Assembly: GCF_000423565.1 (NCBI RefSeq)
Contig: NZ_KE384041.1
Coordinates: 102,311-166,310 of the forward strand
Source of the DNA: Runella zeae DSM 19591
GTDB lineage: Bacteria; Bacteroidota; Bacteroidia; Cytophagales; Spirosomataceae
Direction: 5' to 3'
Length of the DNA stretch: 64,000 nucleotides
This document shows positions 1 to 9,700 of this stretch, piece after piece. Both the position numbers and the translations under genes were made by a program. Under the pieces are notes generated by a model. It searched no databases, had not been told where the DNA came from, and was given only the letters and a program-made list of their open reading frames with translations. How positions within the stretch are numbered: the stretch's first letter is position 1; each line of letters begins with the position of its first letter.

Positions 1-723
1 AGAGTTTTTTTTCTTTTAGGATGGGCTGTGATAGGTATCATAGTCGAAACACAAGCACAGCCCATTGATCTTAAAGAAGTCGATTCATTGTTTCGGCAGG
101 GCAAACATGCCGAATCGGAAGTACTTTATGAAAAGTACTTGTCTGAACTCAAAAATACGACCGCAGTTCCGCTCACTATCTATTATAAATTGGCTTTCAT
201 AAACGAAAAAAAGAATCATTATGCGAAGGCTTTGTACTATCTGAGTATGATATACAATCGGCAGCCTCAGCAAAATATCCTCAACAAAATCAATGAGATT
301 GCAGCTGCTCACAATTTGGAAGGTTATGAAGTCGATGATTTTAGTTTTGTCTTCCTTTTTTTTAGAAAATACTCCCTCTATTTTACTTTGTTTTTGTTGG
401 TGGTGGGTATTTATACCTTTGGGGTATTAATTCAAAAAAAAATAAAGGGAGAAAGTATAAGAAATCGTCATAAATGGGTAGTGGTGATTTACTTACTGAC
501 GCTACTCTTACTGCTCAATCTTCCTGATAATTACCAAATTGGTATTGTCAATAAAGAAAAAGTGTACCTACGCGAAGCTCCCTCGGCAGCGGCTCCCGTA
601 AAAGAGTGGATAGCCCAAGGAAATAAGGTGACCGTGATAGGGCAGTCGGACCAATGGCTGCGTATTTGGTGGGAAAACCAAACTTTATACGTCCGAAAAC
701 TTGACGTATGGGCGGTGCAGTAG
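1..723 (+). CDS. batE: BatE-like TPR/SH3 membrane protein, 5' end cut by window edge
   Basis: The first ATG/GTG-type start in view is GTG at 28, but the frame is open back to base 1. It encodes a hydrophobic stretch ending in an AQA-type signal-peptidase site (VETQAQP), so the true start lies before the window. In order: signal peptide, a TPR-like helical region (about 1-90 counted from the GTG), two membrane segments (about 113-134 and 149-166), and a bacterial SH3 domain at the C terminus. This layout matches BatE of the Bacteroidota Bat (aerotolerance) operon, whose proteins are membrane associated. The rest of the operon would lie to the left. The name rests on architecture only; a generic TPR/SH3 protein remains possible. 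Confidence 0.65.
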   Translation, partial: RVFFLLGWAVIGIIVETQAQPIDLKEVDSLFRQGKHAESEVLYEKYLSELKNTTAVPLTIYYKLAFINEKKNHYAKALYYLSMIYNRQPQQNILNKINEIAAAHNLEGYEVDDFSFVFLFFRKYSLYFTLFLLVVGIYTFGVLIQKKIKGESIRNRHKWVVVIYLLTLLLLLNLPDNYQIGIVNKEKVYLREAPSAAAPVKEWIAQGNKVTVIGQSDQWLRIWWENQTLYVRKLDVWAVQ

Positions 724-805
724 GTGAGATTTTTTGTGAAAATATTGTATATTCACAGATAAAATCCTAAAATTGCAATCAAACAAAATAAAAGCAGCAA
801 TTTCC

Positions 806-1282
806 ATGAAAAAACTGAAACAAGTTTTACCCATTTTAGTCGCCCTTTTTACGGTAGGCGTAATGATAGGTTGTAAAGACACGGGGCCACACACCAATCC
901 TGAGGTTAAATTTGAAGCGACGCTAAGTGGTGCTAATGCAGTTCCACCAGTACAGAGTAGTGCTACAGGACGTATGGAAGGGGTTTATAACAAAGATACA
1001 AAAACCCTTACTTATACTATTACTTATTCTGGTCTTACTCCTACATCTGGAAGTTTTCATACAGGACAAAGCTATGAGGAAGGTCCAGAGGTGCCAGGCG
1101 GTTTTGGCGCAAATCCTACTTCCCCTATATCAGGAAGTTTGGTACTTAACCAACAAAGAGAAAACCAACTATTTGCGGGGTTGTTTTATGTAAATTTAAA
1201 ATCAGTTGCCTATCCAAAAGGTGAAATCCGTGGACAAGTTAATATGTCTGATTTTGTGACTTGGAAAGCCAATCGCAAATAA
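806..1282 (+). CDS. CHRD-domain lipoprotein
   Basis: Of 158 residues, the first 25 form a lipoprotein signal ending in MIGC, so the mature protein probably begins at that cysteine and is membrane anchored. The remainder is a CHRD (chordin-type) domain: it starts with the typical FEATLSGANAVPP segment and contains the G-x-F-H-x-G region and the closing YPKGEIRGQV motif. The frame also has an upstream TTG at 773, but ATG 806 gives a clean signal peptide and was preferred. CHRD domains are common in secreted bacterial proteins and have no established enzymatic role. It stands alone, 82 bases after the BatE-like gene, and is followed by a strong terminator. Confidence 0.85.
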   Translation: MKKLKQVLPILVALFTVGVMIGCKDTGPHTNPEVKFEATLSGANAVPPVQSSATGRMEGVYNKDTKTLTYTITYSGLTPTSGSFHTGQSYEEGPEVPGGFGANPTSPISGSLVLNQQRENQLFAGLFYVNLKSVAYPKGEIRGQVNMSDFVTWKANRK

Positions 1283-1312
1283 AAAATAGTTATATATAGA
1301 AGAAATTTACTT

Positions 1313-1338
1313 GAAAAGCTGCCCTAGGGCAGCTTTTT
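1313..1338 (+). terminator. Intrinsic terminator after the CHRD lipoprotein
   Basis: Perfect arms AAAAGCTGCC and GGGCAGCTTTT around CTA, running into a seven-T tract; 30 bases after the stop codon. Confidence 0.85.
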
Positions 1339-1410
1339 TTATGTCCCGATTTCTTGTAGCGGCGATTAAGAAGAACGCCACTGAAGGATAGCAAATGGCA
1401 AAAGAAACAA

Positions 1411-1440
1411 AAAAATAGCGAGGTCATTGACCTCGCTATT
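1411..1440 (-). terminator. Intrinsic terminator of aconitase
   Basis: Perfect inverted repeat AATAGCGAGGTCA/TGACCTCGCTATT. On the minus strand it is followed by a run of seven T. It lies 31 bases after the aconitase stop codon. Confidence 0.85.
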
Positions 1441-1470
1441 CAACTATAAAAAGTAGTTGTTTGATCTAGC

Positions 1471-3741
1471 TTATTTAGAAACTTGAGCACGAATGATGTT
1501 GAGCGCGCCACCAGCTTTAAACCACTCAATTTGCTGCTCGTTGTAAGTATGATTTACTGAAATTGCTTCAGAGGTTCCGTCAGCGTGGTTGAGCACTACT
1601 GTAAGAGGAATACCCGGAGCAAAATCATTCAACCCAGCGATGTCGATAGAATCATCTTCTTGGATTTTATCGTAGTCAGCAGGATTAGCAAAAGTCAATG
1701 CAAGCATTCCTTGCTTTTTGAGGTTGGTTTCGTGGATACGGGCAAAAGAACGCACCAAGATAGCGCGGACTCCTAAATGGCGTGGCTCCATAGCAGCGTG
1801 TTCGCGTGATGAACCTTCACCGTAGTTTTCGTCACCGACCACGATAGAACCCACCCCAGCAGCTTTGTACGCACGCTGAACCGCTGGCACAGGGCCATAT
1901 TCTCCGGTCAATTGGTTTTTGACGCTATCGGTTTTTTCATTGAAGAAATTGGTCGCCCCGATGAGCATATTGTTGGAGATATTGTCTAAGTGACCACGGT
2001 ATTTCAACCAAGGCCCTGCCATAGAAATGTGGTCAGTAGTACATTTACCTTTGGCTTTAATCAAAAGTTTCAAACCTTTGATATCGCTACCTTCCCAAGC
2101 TGAAAAAGGCTCAAGCAATTGTAAGCGGTCAGAAGTAGGGCTCACGATTACTTGTACGCTGCTACCGTCTTCGGCAGGAGCTTGATAGCCAGCATCTTCA
2201 ACAGCAAAGCCAGCAGGTGGCAATTCGATACCTTGGGGTTCATCTAATTTGACGGCTTGGCCTTCTTCGTTGATAAGTGTATCCGTAATAGGATTGAAGG
2301 TCAAGTCACCCGCAATTGCCAACGCCGTTACGATTTCGGGAGAAGCTACAAACGCGTGAGTGCTTGCAAAGCCGTCGTTACGTTTGGCAAAGTTACGGTT
2401 AAATGAAGTAATGATGGAGTTTTTGCGGGTAGGGTCATCCATATGACGTGCCCATTGGCCGATGCAAGGTCCGCAGGCATTGGCTAGTACAATTCCTCCA
2501 ATAGACTCAAATTTGGCTAAGATACCGTCGCGCTCGGCTGTATAACGAACTTGCTCCGAACCTGGAGTGATGGTAAACTCTGCTTTTGCTTTGAGTTTTT
2601 TGGCCGCTGCTTGAGAAGCCAACGATGCTGAGCGGGTCATGTCTTCGTAAGAAGAGTTGGTACATGAGCCGATAAGCCCTACTTCTAAGCGAGTAGGCCA
2701 GTTGTTTTCTTTAACTGCTTGTCCAAATTTAGAAAGAGGCCAAGCCAAGTCAGGCGTAAAAGGACCATTGACATAAGGCTCCAACTCCGACAAATTCAAC
2801 TCAATGAGTTGGTCATAATAAGGAGCAGGGTTGGCATATACTTCTGGATCGGAGCGGAGGTGCTCTTTGATGCCATCGGCAGCTTCGGCTACTTCTGTGC
2901 GCTCAGTAGAGCGGAGGTAGTCGGCCATTTTTTCGTCATAAGCAAAGATAGAAGTTGTAGCTCCGATTTCGGCACCCATGTTACAGATAGTACCCTTTCC
3001 TGTAGCTGAAAGGCTATCAGCACCTTCTCCGAAGTATTCTACGATGTAGCCTGTACCACCTTTTACGGTAAGTTTACCAGCTACCCACAAGATAACGTCC
3101 TTGGCAGAAGCCCAGCCGCTTAGCTTACCAGTAAGGTGAACCCCAATAAGCTTAGGCATTTTCAGTTCCCATGCCAAGCCAGCCATTACATCACAAGCAT
3201 CAGCTCCACCCACGCCGATCGCAATCATACCAAGACCGCCAGCGTTTGGAGTGTGAGAGTCGGTACCAATCATCATACCACCCGGAAAAGCGTAGTTTTC
3301 TAACACTACTTGGTGGATGATACCCGCTCCTGCTTTCCAGAAGCCAATACCGTATTTATCTGATACCGAAGCTAAGAAATCGTAAACTTCTTTATTTTTA
3401 TCATTGGCGATTTTCAAATCTTCTACGGCACCTACTTTGGCTTGGATAAGGTGGTCGCAATGAACAGTCGAAGGAACCGCAACCTTAGGACGACCCGCTT
3501 GCATGAACTGTAAAAGCGCCATTTGAGCGGTAGCATCTTGCATAGCTACGCGGTCTGGGGCAAAGTCCACATAATCTTTGCCACGAGTATAAGGACTAGA
3601 GGGAGTGCCTTCCCAGAGGTGAGAATAAAGGATTTTTTCAGAAAGTGTTAGCGGACGACCAACAGCTTTACGTGCGGAGTCAACGCGCTCGCCCATGCGA
3701 GCATAGACCCCCTTGATCATATCCAAATCAAATAACGCCAT
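1471..3741 (-). CDS. acn: Aconitate hydratase
   Basis: This 756-residue protein is a full-length aconitase of the mitochondrial-like type common in Bacteroidota. It interconverts citrate and isocitrate in the TCA cycle in the cytoplasm. The [4Fe-4S] cysteines are visible in [13 protein letters not shown] and [11 protein letters not shown]. The N-terminal substrate-loop region ([22 protein letters not shown]) and the C-terminal swivel domain ([15 protein letters not shown]) are intact. It is monocistronic, followed by its own terminator, with a 357-base intergenic region upstream. Identification is secure; only the symbol (acn versus acnA) is a naming choice. Confidence 0.97.
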   Translation of the reverse strand: MALFDLDMIKGVYARMGERVDSARKAVGRPLTLSEKILYSHLWEGTPSSPYTRGKDYVDFAPDRVAMQDATAQMALLQFMQAGRPKVAVPSTVHCDHLIQAKVGAVEDLKIANDKNKEVYDFLASVSDKYGIGFWKAGAGIIHQVVLENYAFPGGMMIGTDSHTPNAGGLGMIAIGVGGADACDVMAGLAWELKMPKLIGVHLTGKLSGWASAKDVILWVAGKLTVKGGTGYIVEYFGEGADSLSATGKGTICNMGAEIGATTSIFAYDEKMADYLRSTERTEVAEAADGIKEHLRSDPEVYANPAPYYDQLIELNLSELEPYVNGPFTPDLAWPLSKFGQAVKENNWPTRLEVGLIGSCTNSSYEDMTRSASLASQAAAKKLKAKAEFTITPGSEQVRYTAERDGILAKFESIGGIVLANACGPCIGQWARHMDDPTRKNSIITSFNRNFAKRNDGFASTHAFVASPEIVTALAIAGDLTFNPITDTLINEEGQAVKLDEPQGIELPPAGFAVEDAGYQAPAEDGSSVQVIVSPTSDRLQLLEPFSAWEGSDIKGLKLLIKAKGKCTTDHISMAGPWLKYRGHLDNISNNMLIGATNFFNEKTDSVKNQLTGEYGPVPAVQRAYKAAGVGSIVVGDENYGEGSSREHAAMEPRHLGVRAILVRSFARIHETNLKKQGMLALTFANPADYDKIQEDDSIDIAGLNDFAPGIPLTVVLNHADGTSEAISVNHTYNEQQIEWFKAGGALNIIRAQVSK

Positions 3742-4098
3742 AGTATTTAGAGGGATGAGTTAATTTCAGGCATAAAACTACGAACTGAAAAGCAAAATAC
3801 GTGCAAAAACTTGCTAAATAGTTGTAGAAAGTATCTAATACGAGAAATTTTAGGGGCGGAATTGGGCATATTTGAAGCATACTCTCATAGTTGTAAGTTG
3901 TTCATTATCATACTATCTATTTTAGAGGTAGGATAATGAGCACAAAACTTTAATAAGAGAGCGATTCAAAGGATGCCTTGAGCAGCCAGCAAAATGAAAA
4001 ATAGGGTAAGAGATGAAAGAGCCTGAAATTCGTTTTTTGAAATAATGTTACTATTTTGACAACAATTATTCAACTTAAATTCTAAAACATAGATTAAA
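3742..4098. other. Divergent intergenic region between aconitase and the SDR gene
   Basis: 357 bases, AT-rich, with no credible coding frame. It holds an inverted repeat TCATTATC (3902-3909) / GATAATGA (3932-3939), with a short inner CTA/TAG pair, that could be a regulatory hairpin or operator. It must hold promoters for both divergent genes, but I found no exact TAnnTTTG match. Confidence 0.5.
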
Positions 4099-4866
4099 AT
4101 GAATATTGAAGATAAAACTTTTTTGGTAACGGGCGGCGCTTCAGGGTTAGGGGCTGCCGCGGCCAAAATGATAGTAGAGAGTGGTGGCAATGCGGTATTG
4201 GTAGATGTAAATACCATTGCTGGCGAAGAAAACGAAGGAGAGCTAGGCGAGAATGCTTTGTTTGTACAGACGGATGTAACAAACGAAGATAGCATCAAAA
4301 ACGCCATTGATATTGCTATAAATGCTTTTGGAGGGCTTCATGGAGTTATCAATTGTGCAGGGATTGGCCCAGCGCAAAGGGTAGTGGGCAAAACACAGCC
4401 ACATTCGTTGGAGTTATTCTCAAAAGTAATAGCTGTAAATCTTATCGGCACATTCAATGTGATTAGGTTGGCGGCGGCGGTCATTCAAAACAACGAACCA
4501 GAAGAGGGTGGTGAACGTGGGGTAATCATCAATACAGCCTCGGTCGCGGCCTTTGATGGTCAGATTGGTCAAGCTGCTTACGCGGCTTCCAAAGGGGGAA
4601 TTGTATCCATGACTTTACCCATAGCCAGAGAGTTTGCCAAGATGGGGATTAGAGTAATGACGATTGCTCCCGGTATTTTCGAAACTCCTTTGCTAATGGG
4701 GATGCCCGCTGAGGTCAAAGCCTCCTTGGGGCAGCAAGTGCCTTTTCCGTCGCGCTTAGGAAAGCCCGAAGAATATGCTTCTTTGGCCAAGCATATCATC
4801 CAAAACCAAATGCTCAATGGCGAGGTGATCCGATTAGACGGAGCCATTAGAATGGCAGCTAAATAG
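4099..4866 (+). CDS. SDR dehydrogenase, 3-hydroxyacyl-CoA dehydrogenase type II-like
   Basis: A 255-residue short-chain dehydrogenase/reductase. The Rossmann NAD motif VTGGASGLG is near residue 10. The catalytic set comprises the [10 protein letters not shown] serine region and the YAASK tyrosine/lysine motif. Overall it resembles the HSD10/type II 3-hydroxyacyl-CoA dehydrogenase branch, seen in the conserved INCAGIGPA and the [11 protein letters not shown] segment with a [11 protein letters not shown] tail. The likely role is NAD-dependent oxidation of 3-hydroxyacyl-CoA in fatty-acid or branched-chain degradation in the cytoplasm. Substrate assignment is by family resemblance. It appears monocistronic. 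Confidence 0.85.
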   Translation: MNIEDKTFLVTGGASGLGAAAAKMIVESGGNAVLVDVNTIAGEENEGELGENALFVQTDVTNEDSIKNAIDIAINAFGGLHGVINCAGIGPAQRVVGKTQPHSLELFSKVIAVNLIGTFNVIRLAAAVIQNNEPEEGGERGVIINTASVAAFDGQIGQAAYAASKGGIVSMTLPIAREFAKMGIRVMTIAPGIFETPLLMGMPAEVKASLGQQVPFPSRLGKPEEYASLAKHIIQNQMLNGEVIRLDGAIRMAAK

Positions 4867-4885
4867 CCTAAAAAGGGACTTTCTT

Positions 4886-4944
4886 TAGATTAGGAAACCC
4901 AAAACGCAATGGCTTTTTTATTAGTTTTGCCGTTTCCTAATCTA
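4886..4944. repeat. Long intergenic hairpin between SDR and GH140-like genes
   Basis: Perfect 13-base arms TAGATTAGGAAAC (4886-4898) and GTTTCCTAATCTA (4932-4944), with an inner CAAAAC/GTTTTG pair. It begins 19 bases after the SDR stop and could terminate that transcript. TAGTTTTGC at 4922-4930 inside it also matches the Bacteroidota -7 box, so the hairpin may overlap the promoter of the next gene. Confidence 0.6.
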
Positions 4945-4955
4945 TGTAAACCTTT

Positions 4956-6311
4956 ATGGCTCGTTTGTTAAGCATTGTTGTTCTGCTTTATTGGAGCATA
5001 TTACCTACTTTGTTAGCCCAAAAAAAGAAAAAAGCAGTAAAAAAGTCACCGTCCTCGGTAGTGGTCACTAGCCAAGGGGTGTTTCCTATCAAAGTAAGCC
5101 CTAATGGCCGCTATTTGGTAGATCGTTTTTATCGACCATTTTTAATGAATGCCGATGCAGGATGGTTGCTTTTGCATAAGTTGACCCTCAATGATGCCAA
5201 AGAATACATGGCCAACCGAGCCAACAAAAACTTCAATACCATATTTATTCAATTACTACCGCCTAGTCCTACTCAGTCCAATGCCTATGGCGAACGCCCT
5301 TTTGGGAAAAACAATGATTTTGCCACTCCCAACGAAAGGTATTTTCAGTATGTAGAAGACATCCTATATCATGCTTCGCAGTTACATCTGTTAGTAGCGT
5401 TGGCACCGGCTTGGTTGGCGGGTTGGGATGAAGTACAGTTTCAAAATGGGGAACAAAAAGCCAAGCTTTATGGCGAATACTTAGGCAATCGTTTCAAAAA
5501 GCACCAAAATGTACTCTGGATAATGGGCGGTACTCGTGATCCACTTCGTGAAGAGAAAATACAAATAGCGATAGCCGAAGGTTTGAGAAGCGCCGCACCT
5601 TTCCAATTACTCACCTATCATGCCGCAAACACTCATTCAAGTACCGATGTGTTTTCTGCCGAAAAATGGCTAGATTTTAGTATGATTCATCACTATTTTA
5701 AGGATAAAAAAGAAGGTCAGGCACAAGACAGGCCTCAAGTATACGAATCAGCTTTGGCAGAAGCTCAAAAAATACCTCGACGGGCGTTTGTGTTGGGAGA
5801 AGCTCAACATGAAGACGAAAACGAAGGCTCTGACCAAATGGTTCGTCGGCAGGCTTATTGGACAATGCTAAGTGGCGGAGCAGGGCATTGTTATGGCAGT
5901 TCGGTTTGGGCTTTTGAAAATAACTGGCAAGAAAAACTCAATCTCCCGGGAGCTAATCAAATGGCTTATTTCTCTAAAATTATGGGGGCGTTGCCGTGGT
6001 ATTTGTTTAAGGCAGATACTACTAGCCAAGTATTGGTAGAAGGTAGAGGGAAGGTTGGGGGAGATGATTATGCCACCGTAGGGGTTTTGCCCAATTACCG
6101 AATGGCGGCTATTTATTTGCCGACGGGGCGTAGCATTCAAGTCAATGTAGAAAAAATAAATGGGACGAGTATCCGGGCGCTTTGGATTAGCCCTCGCACC
6201 AATAAGCGTTGGATTGGAGGATATTTCAAACCTAAAGGAACTCGCGAACTTATCCCACCTACGCTTGAGGATGATTGGCTGTTGTTGTTAGGAAACGTAG
6301 GTCGTAAGTGA
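4956..6311 (+). CDS. GH140-like (DUF4038, apiosidase-type) secreted glycoside hydrolase
   Basis: Of 451 residues, the first ~21 form a signal peptide ending at LLAQ, so the enzyme is periplasmic or surface exposed. The body matches the DUF4038/GH140 TIM-barrel family: NADAGWLLLHKLTLNDAKEYM near residue 65, the MGGTRDP segment near 190 and the LGEAQHEDE segment near 280. The last two carry acidic residues that are good candidates for the catalytic pair (inference from position). A C-terminal beta domain of the collagen-binding-like type found in this family seems present (about 350-451). Characterised GH140 enzymes are apiosidases acting on pectin side chains; the substrate here is not fixed by sequence. 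No other polysaccharide genes adjoin it. Confidence 0.8.
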   Translation: MARLLSIVVLLYWSILPTLLAQKKKKAVKKSPSSVVVTSQGVFPIKVSPNGRYLVDRFYRPFLMNADAGWLLLHKLTLNDAKEYMANRANKNFNTIFIQLLPPSPTQSNAYGERPFGKNNDFATPNERYFQYVEDILYHASQLHLLVALAPAWLAGWDEVQFQNGEQKAKLYGEYLGNRFKKHQNVLWIMGGTRDPLREEKIQIAIAEGLRSAAPFQLLTYHAANTHSSTDVFSAEKWLDFSMIHHYFKDKKEGQAQDRPQVYESALAEAQKIPRRAFVLGEAQHEDENEGSDQMVRRQAYWTMLSGGAGHCYGSSVWAFENNWQEKLNLPGANQMAYFSKIMGALPWYLFKADTTSQVLVEGRGKVGGDDYATVGVLPNYRMAAIYLPTGRSIQVNVEKINGTSIRALWISPRTNKRWIGGYFKPKGTRELIPPTLEDDWLLLLGNVGRK

Positions 6312-6432
6312 CATGAACAACTTTCGATATCTTTAATAAACTTATTAGATTGGTGTTTTAGCCATGCTTATGGAATGATTTTTGTTTATTTTTACGAAAT
6401 ATTACACTCCATAAATAAATTTTACACCTCTC

Positions 6433-8457
6433 ATGATGACCAAGCTAGCGGGTTGGTTGTGGTTTGTTTTAGTGTCGATTGGTACAAGCCAAGCCCAAGA
6501 GATTCAGTGGGCCAGCAAGTTAGTGGGATTTTCTTCAGAATTTAGGAAAGAAACTCATGGGCAAGAGTACCGTGCAGTACAAGCCTTAGGCTACCCTAAT
6601 ACTTTCCCTCCTTTTGGCGAAACAGCTTGTGCATGGTCGCCGTACAATGCCGATTCGAACGTAGAAGAATGGATACGGGTCGGTTTTGAAACGCCACAAA
6701 AAGCGCGCCAAATCTTAATTGTCGAAAATTTTAATCAAGGTTGTATTACGCGGGTATATGCCTATGACCCAGCCGGAAAAGAAATGACCGTGCTCGAAAA
6801 CGGTCTCACGGTGACTTCAGAAGTAGGCAAAGTCCTGGCGTTGGCAGTAGCTGATACTACCATGCTGATTGCATCGGTCAAAATAGTACTTAATCCGGCG
6901 CGAGTAAAAGGATACAATCAAATCGATGCGATTGGTCTTAACAATTCCGATAAACCTTTTGAACTCAATATCAATGTCTATAAAGACGCCCCTAAGGAAA
7001 TTTTAAAAGAAAATATCGGCTCTACTGTCAACACCAAAGCCCAAGAAGTAGCACCTATTATTTCGCCCGATGGTAAAACGATTTATTTTACGCGCGGAAA
7101 ATACGAACAAAATATCGGAGGGGCCGAAAACCAAGATGTATGGTATGCTACCCGTTTGGGCGATAAATGGAGCGAAGCTCAAAATATGGGCGCCCCTATC
7201 AACAATGCCGACAATAATGCTATTGTGAGTATTTCGCCCGACGGCAAAACGCTCTATCTTATGAACGTCTATCGCCCTGACGGTACCATGACATTTGGGC
7301 TCTCGAAAGCAACGCGTAACAAAACTGGCTGGAACTCACCCGTAGAATGTAAAATTGAAAATATCTATAACCTCGATAAGAAAAACAATACCGAGTTTGC
7401 GCTATCGCCTAGAGGAAATGTGTTGGTAATGTCCGTCAAAAGAGAAGATACCAATGGTGACCGCGACTTGTATGTAAGCTTTCTAAAAAATGACGGAACT
7501 TGGACCAAACCCACCAATATGGGGTCGGTTGTGAATACCGCTGAAGTAGAAAGTGCACCTTTTATCGCTGCCGACAACAAAACACTTTATTTTACTTCTT
7601 ATGGTCATGCAGGATATGGTGGAGGCGATATTTTTATCAGTCGTCGCCTTGATGATAGTTGGATCAAATGGACTCAACCCGAAAACCTAGGGCCGGCCAT
7701 TAATACGCCTCAGTGGGACGGTTTTTTGAGTATTCCTGCTTCTGGCGAATATGCCTACGTGAGCTCTATGCAAAACTCCCTAGGGGGCGAAGATATTTTT
7801 CGCTTTAAAGTATATGCGGCGATTCGTCCCGAGCCGGTGGCGATTATTTCGGGGAATGTGTTGGATGCTGATACCAAAAAACCAGTCAATACCGAAATTG
7901 TCGCTAATTTGTTGAAAGACAATACGAATGTGTCTAAGGTAGAATATGACCCTGAGACAGGCGAGTACAAAATTATCCTGCCCGTCCAAGAGTCATACAG
8001 AATGAGTGCCCTCAAAGAAGGGTTCTTTCCTATTGACGAAATCGTTGATTTATCCAAAGACCGTCGGTTTAGGGATATAAAACGCAACATACTGTTGGTT
8101 CCAATCAAAGAAGGTAGAAAAATAGTGCTTCACGGGGTGATGTTTGAGCAAAGCAAGTTTGAACTGGTACCCGAATCACTGGTTGACTTAGACAAAATAG
8201 CCGATATGATGCTCAAATACCCCACGATGGAAATACTCATCGAAGGGCATACCGACAATCAAGGCGATTTTAAGCTAAATATGGAGCTATCCGAACAGCG
8301 CGTAGGTGAGGTGAAAAAATACTTAACAAACAAAGGAATTGCCGAAACGCGACTTCAGACCAAAGGCTGGGGTTCTACTAAACCTGTTTCGAGTAATGAA
8401 ATCGAAGAAACCCGCAAAAAAAACCGCCGCGTAGAGTTTACGATTTTGAAAGTGTGA
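6433..8457 (+). CDS. PD40 beta-propeller / OmpA-family outer-membrane protein
   Basis: 674 residues with a signal peptide (about 1-21, cleaving after SQAQ). Order of parts: an N-terminal beta-sandwich-like region (20-170), a WD40-like PD40 propeller with repeated ISPDGKTIYF-type strands (about 205-455), a carboxypeptidase-regulatory-like beta domain (465-550), and a C-terminal OmpA peptidoglycan-binding domain (about 565-674) with IEGHTDNQGDFKLN and the KKNRRVEF ending. This resembles the PorE class of T9SS-associated OmpA proteins but lacks an N-terminal TPR. The likely role is anchoring an outer-membrane assembly to peptidoglycan; assignment to T9SS is inference. Confidence 0.85.
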   Translation: MMTKLAGWLWFVLVSIGTSQAQEIQWASKLVGFSSEFRKETHGQEYRAVQALGYPNTFPPFGETACAWSPYNADSNVEEWIRVGFETPQKARQILIVENFNQGCITRVYAYDPAGKEMTVLENGLTVTSEVGKVLALAVADTTMLIASVKIVLNPARVKGYNQIDAIGLNNSDKPFELNINVYKDAPKEILKENIGSTVNTKAQEVAPIISPDGKTIYFTRGKYEQNIGGAENQDVWYATRLGDKWSEAQNMGAPINNADNNAIVSISPDGKTLYLMNVYRPDGTMTFGLSKATRNKTGWNSPVECKIENIYNLDKKNNTEFALSPRGNVLVMSVKREDTNGDRDLYVSFLKNDGTWTKPTNMGSVVNTAEVESAPFIAADNKTLYFTSYGHAGYGGGDIFISRRLDDSWIKWTQPENLGPAINTPQWDGFLSIPASGEYAYVSSMQNSLGGEDIFRFKVYAAIRPEPVAIISGNVLDADTKKPVNTEIVANLLKDNTNVSKVEYDPETGEYKIILPVQESYRMSALKEGFFPIDEIVDLSKDRRFRDIKRNILLVPIKEGRKIVLHGVMFEQSKFELVPESLVDLDKIADMMLKYPTMEILIEGHTDNQGDFKLNMELSEQRVGEVKKYLTNKGIAETRLQTKGWGSTKPVSSNEIEETRKKNRRVEFTILKV

Positions 8458-8502
8458 TTTTGTTATTTTTTTGCTTAATTAGCTGACTTTTAAACAAGTC
8501 AA

Positions 8503-9684
8503 ATGGCAGAAAAGACCAAACGCGAACTCAACGAATACGTAGATGTAGGGCACTCAGAACTTGAAAATCACCTACGTACCCAAAACGCCCAACTTCAAAA
8601 TGTAGCTGACGATGCCGACGCCAGTCGTAAACTAACTGATTTTCTGTGGCTTAATATTTTTGGGTTTGCGTACCATTATCTCAAAAGTCGTTTTGGGCCG
8701 CGTCATGCCTACCAATATTATCCCGTGGGGGAGGAGACGGGTGTCTTTAAGATGCCACTTGAAAACCAGACTACACAGATTGCTCTGTTGTCAGATTGGG
8801 CTTCTGATACGCCTGAGTCTGATAAAATAGGGGCGATTGCAGCGGCTCATAAGCCCGATTTTTCGATTCATTTGGGGGATATTTATTTTGTAGGAGCACC
8901 TTCCGAAGTACACGATAATTTCATCAGTCCTAAGGCTTCTTGGCCGCGCGGTAAGTGGGGGAGTTTGGCGCTCTCTGGCAACCATGAAATGTATTCTAAT
9001 GGAGATGCATTTTTTAAGACGTTGCTCCCCACGATGGGCGTACGGCAAGGAGATAGTGTCAGTACCCAAAAAGCGGGCTTTTTTTGCCTAGAAAATGAGT
9101 ATTGGCGTATCATTGGTTTAGACACGGGCTATACTTCGGTGGAGCGGCCTTTGATTGAAATACTTTCTCCGCCCAACTGTCATTTGAGAAAAGAACAGCT
9201 CAATTGGCTCAAAAACCAACTTCATTTAAGCAATCCTAATGACCGCCGTGGGATTATATTTTTGAGTCATCATCCGCCTTTTTCATTGTTTCGGAAAGCT
9301 TTTCCCAAACCTGCACAGCAGTTGAGCCAACTGTTTGGAGATTTTTTACGTCCTGTATTGTGGATGTGGGGGCATGAACATCGTTTGGTGGGTTATCAAG
9401 AAACTAAAGTGGCAAAATTGCCGATTCATGGGCGTTGTATCGGGCATGGTGGAATGCCCGTTGAAATAGATGCTCCTAAAATTGATACCGATTCGATTGT
9501 TTTTTACGACCAACGTAAACGTAAGAGTTTGAGACGGGTAGATGTAGGATATAATGGATTTGCGTGGTTGAAATTTACCAATGAAAAACTCGACATCGAA
9601 TACCGCGACATTGAGGATAAAATAGTAGTGACCGAAAGCTGGGAAGTTGATATTAAAACTGGCATTTTGAAGAAAGTTTTATAA
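8503..9684 (+). CDS. Calcineurin-like metallophosphoesterase
   Basis: 393 residues with the metal-binding motifs of the calcineurin-like superfamily in order: an ALLSDWASD variant of the usual D-x-H block (about 94), HLGDIYF (GD, about 123), LSGNHEM (GNHE, about 158), FLSHHPP (about 253) and WGHEHRL (GHxH, about 289). The first block carries Asp but Trp in place of the usual His, a departure worth noting. There is no signal peptide, so it is probably cytoplasmic. It sits between an OmpA-family gene and two LVIVD lipoprotein genes, 45 and 16 bases away. The substrate is unknown. Confidence 0.85.
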   Translation: MAEKTKRELNEYVDVGHSELENHLRTQNAQLQNVADDADASRKLTDFLWLNIFGFAYHYLKSRFGPRHAYQYYPVGEETGVFKMPLENQTTQIALLSDWASDTPESDKIGAIAAAHKPDFSIHLGDIYFVGAPSEVHDNFISPKASWPRGKWGSLALSGNHEMYSNGDAFFKTLLPTMGVRQGDSVSTQKAGFFCLENEYWRIIGLDTGYTSVERPLIEILSPPNCHLRKEQLNWLKNQLHLSNPNDRRGIIFLSHHPPFSLFRKAFPKPAQQLSQLFGDFLRPVLWMWGHEHRLVGYQETKVAKLPIHGRCIGHGGMPVEIDAPKIDTDSIVFYDQRKRKSLRRVDVGYNGFAWLKFTNEKLDIEYRDIEDKIVVTESWEVDIKTGILKKVL

Positions 9685-9700
9685 CTATAAAAGGCTGATT

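Noticed and set aside
3966-4307. 113-codon minus-strand frame in front of and into the SDR gene
   Set aside because: Two-thirds is antisense to the SDR Rossmann region.
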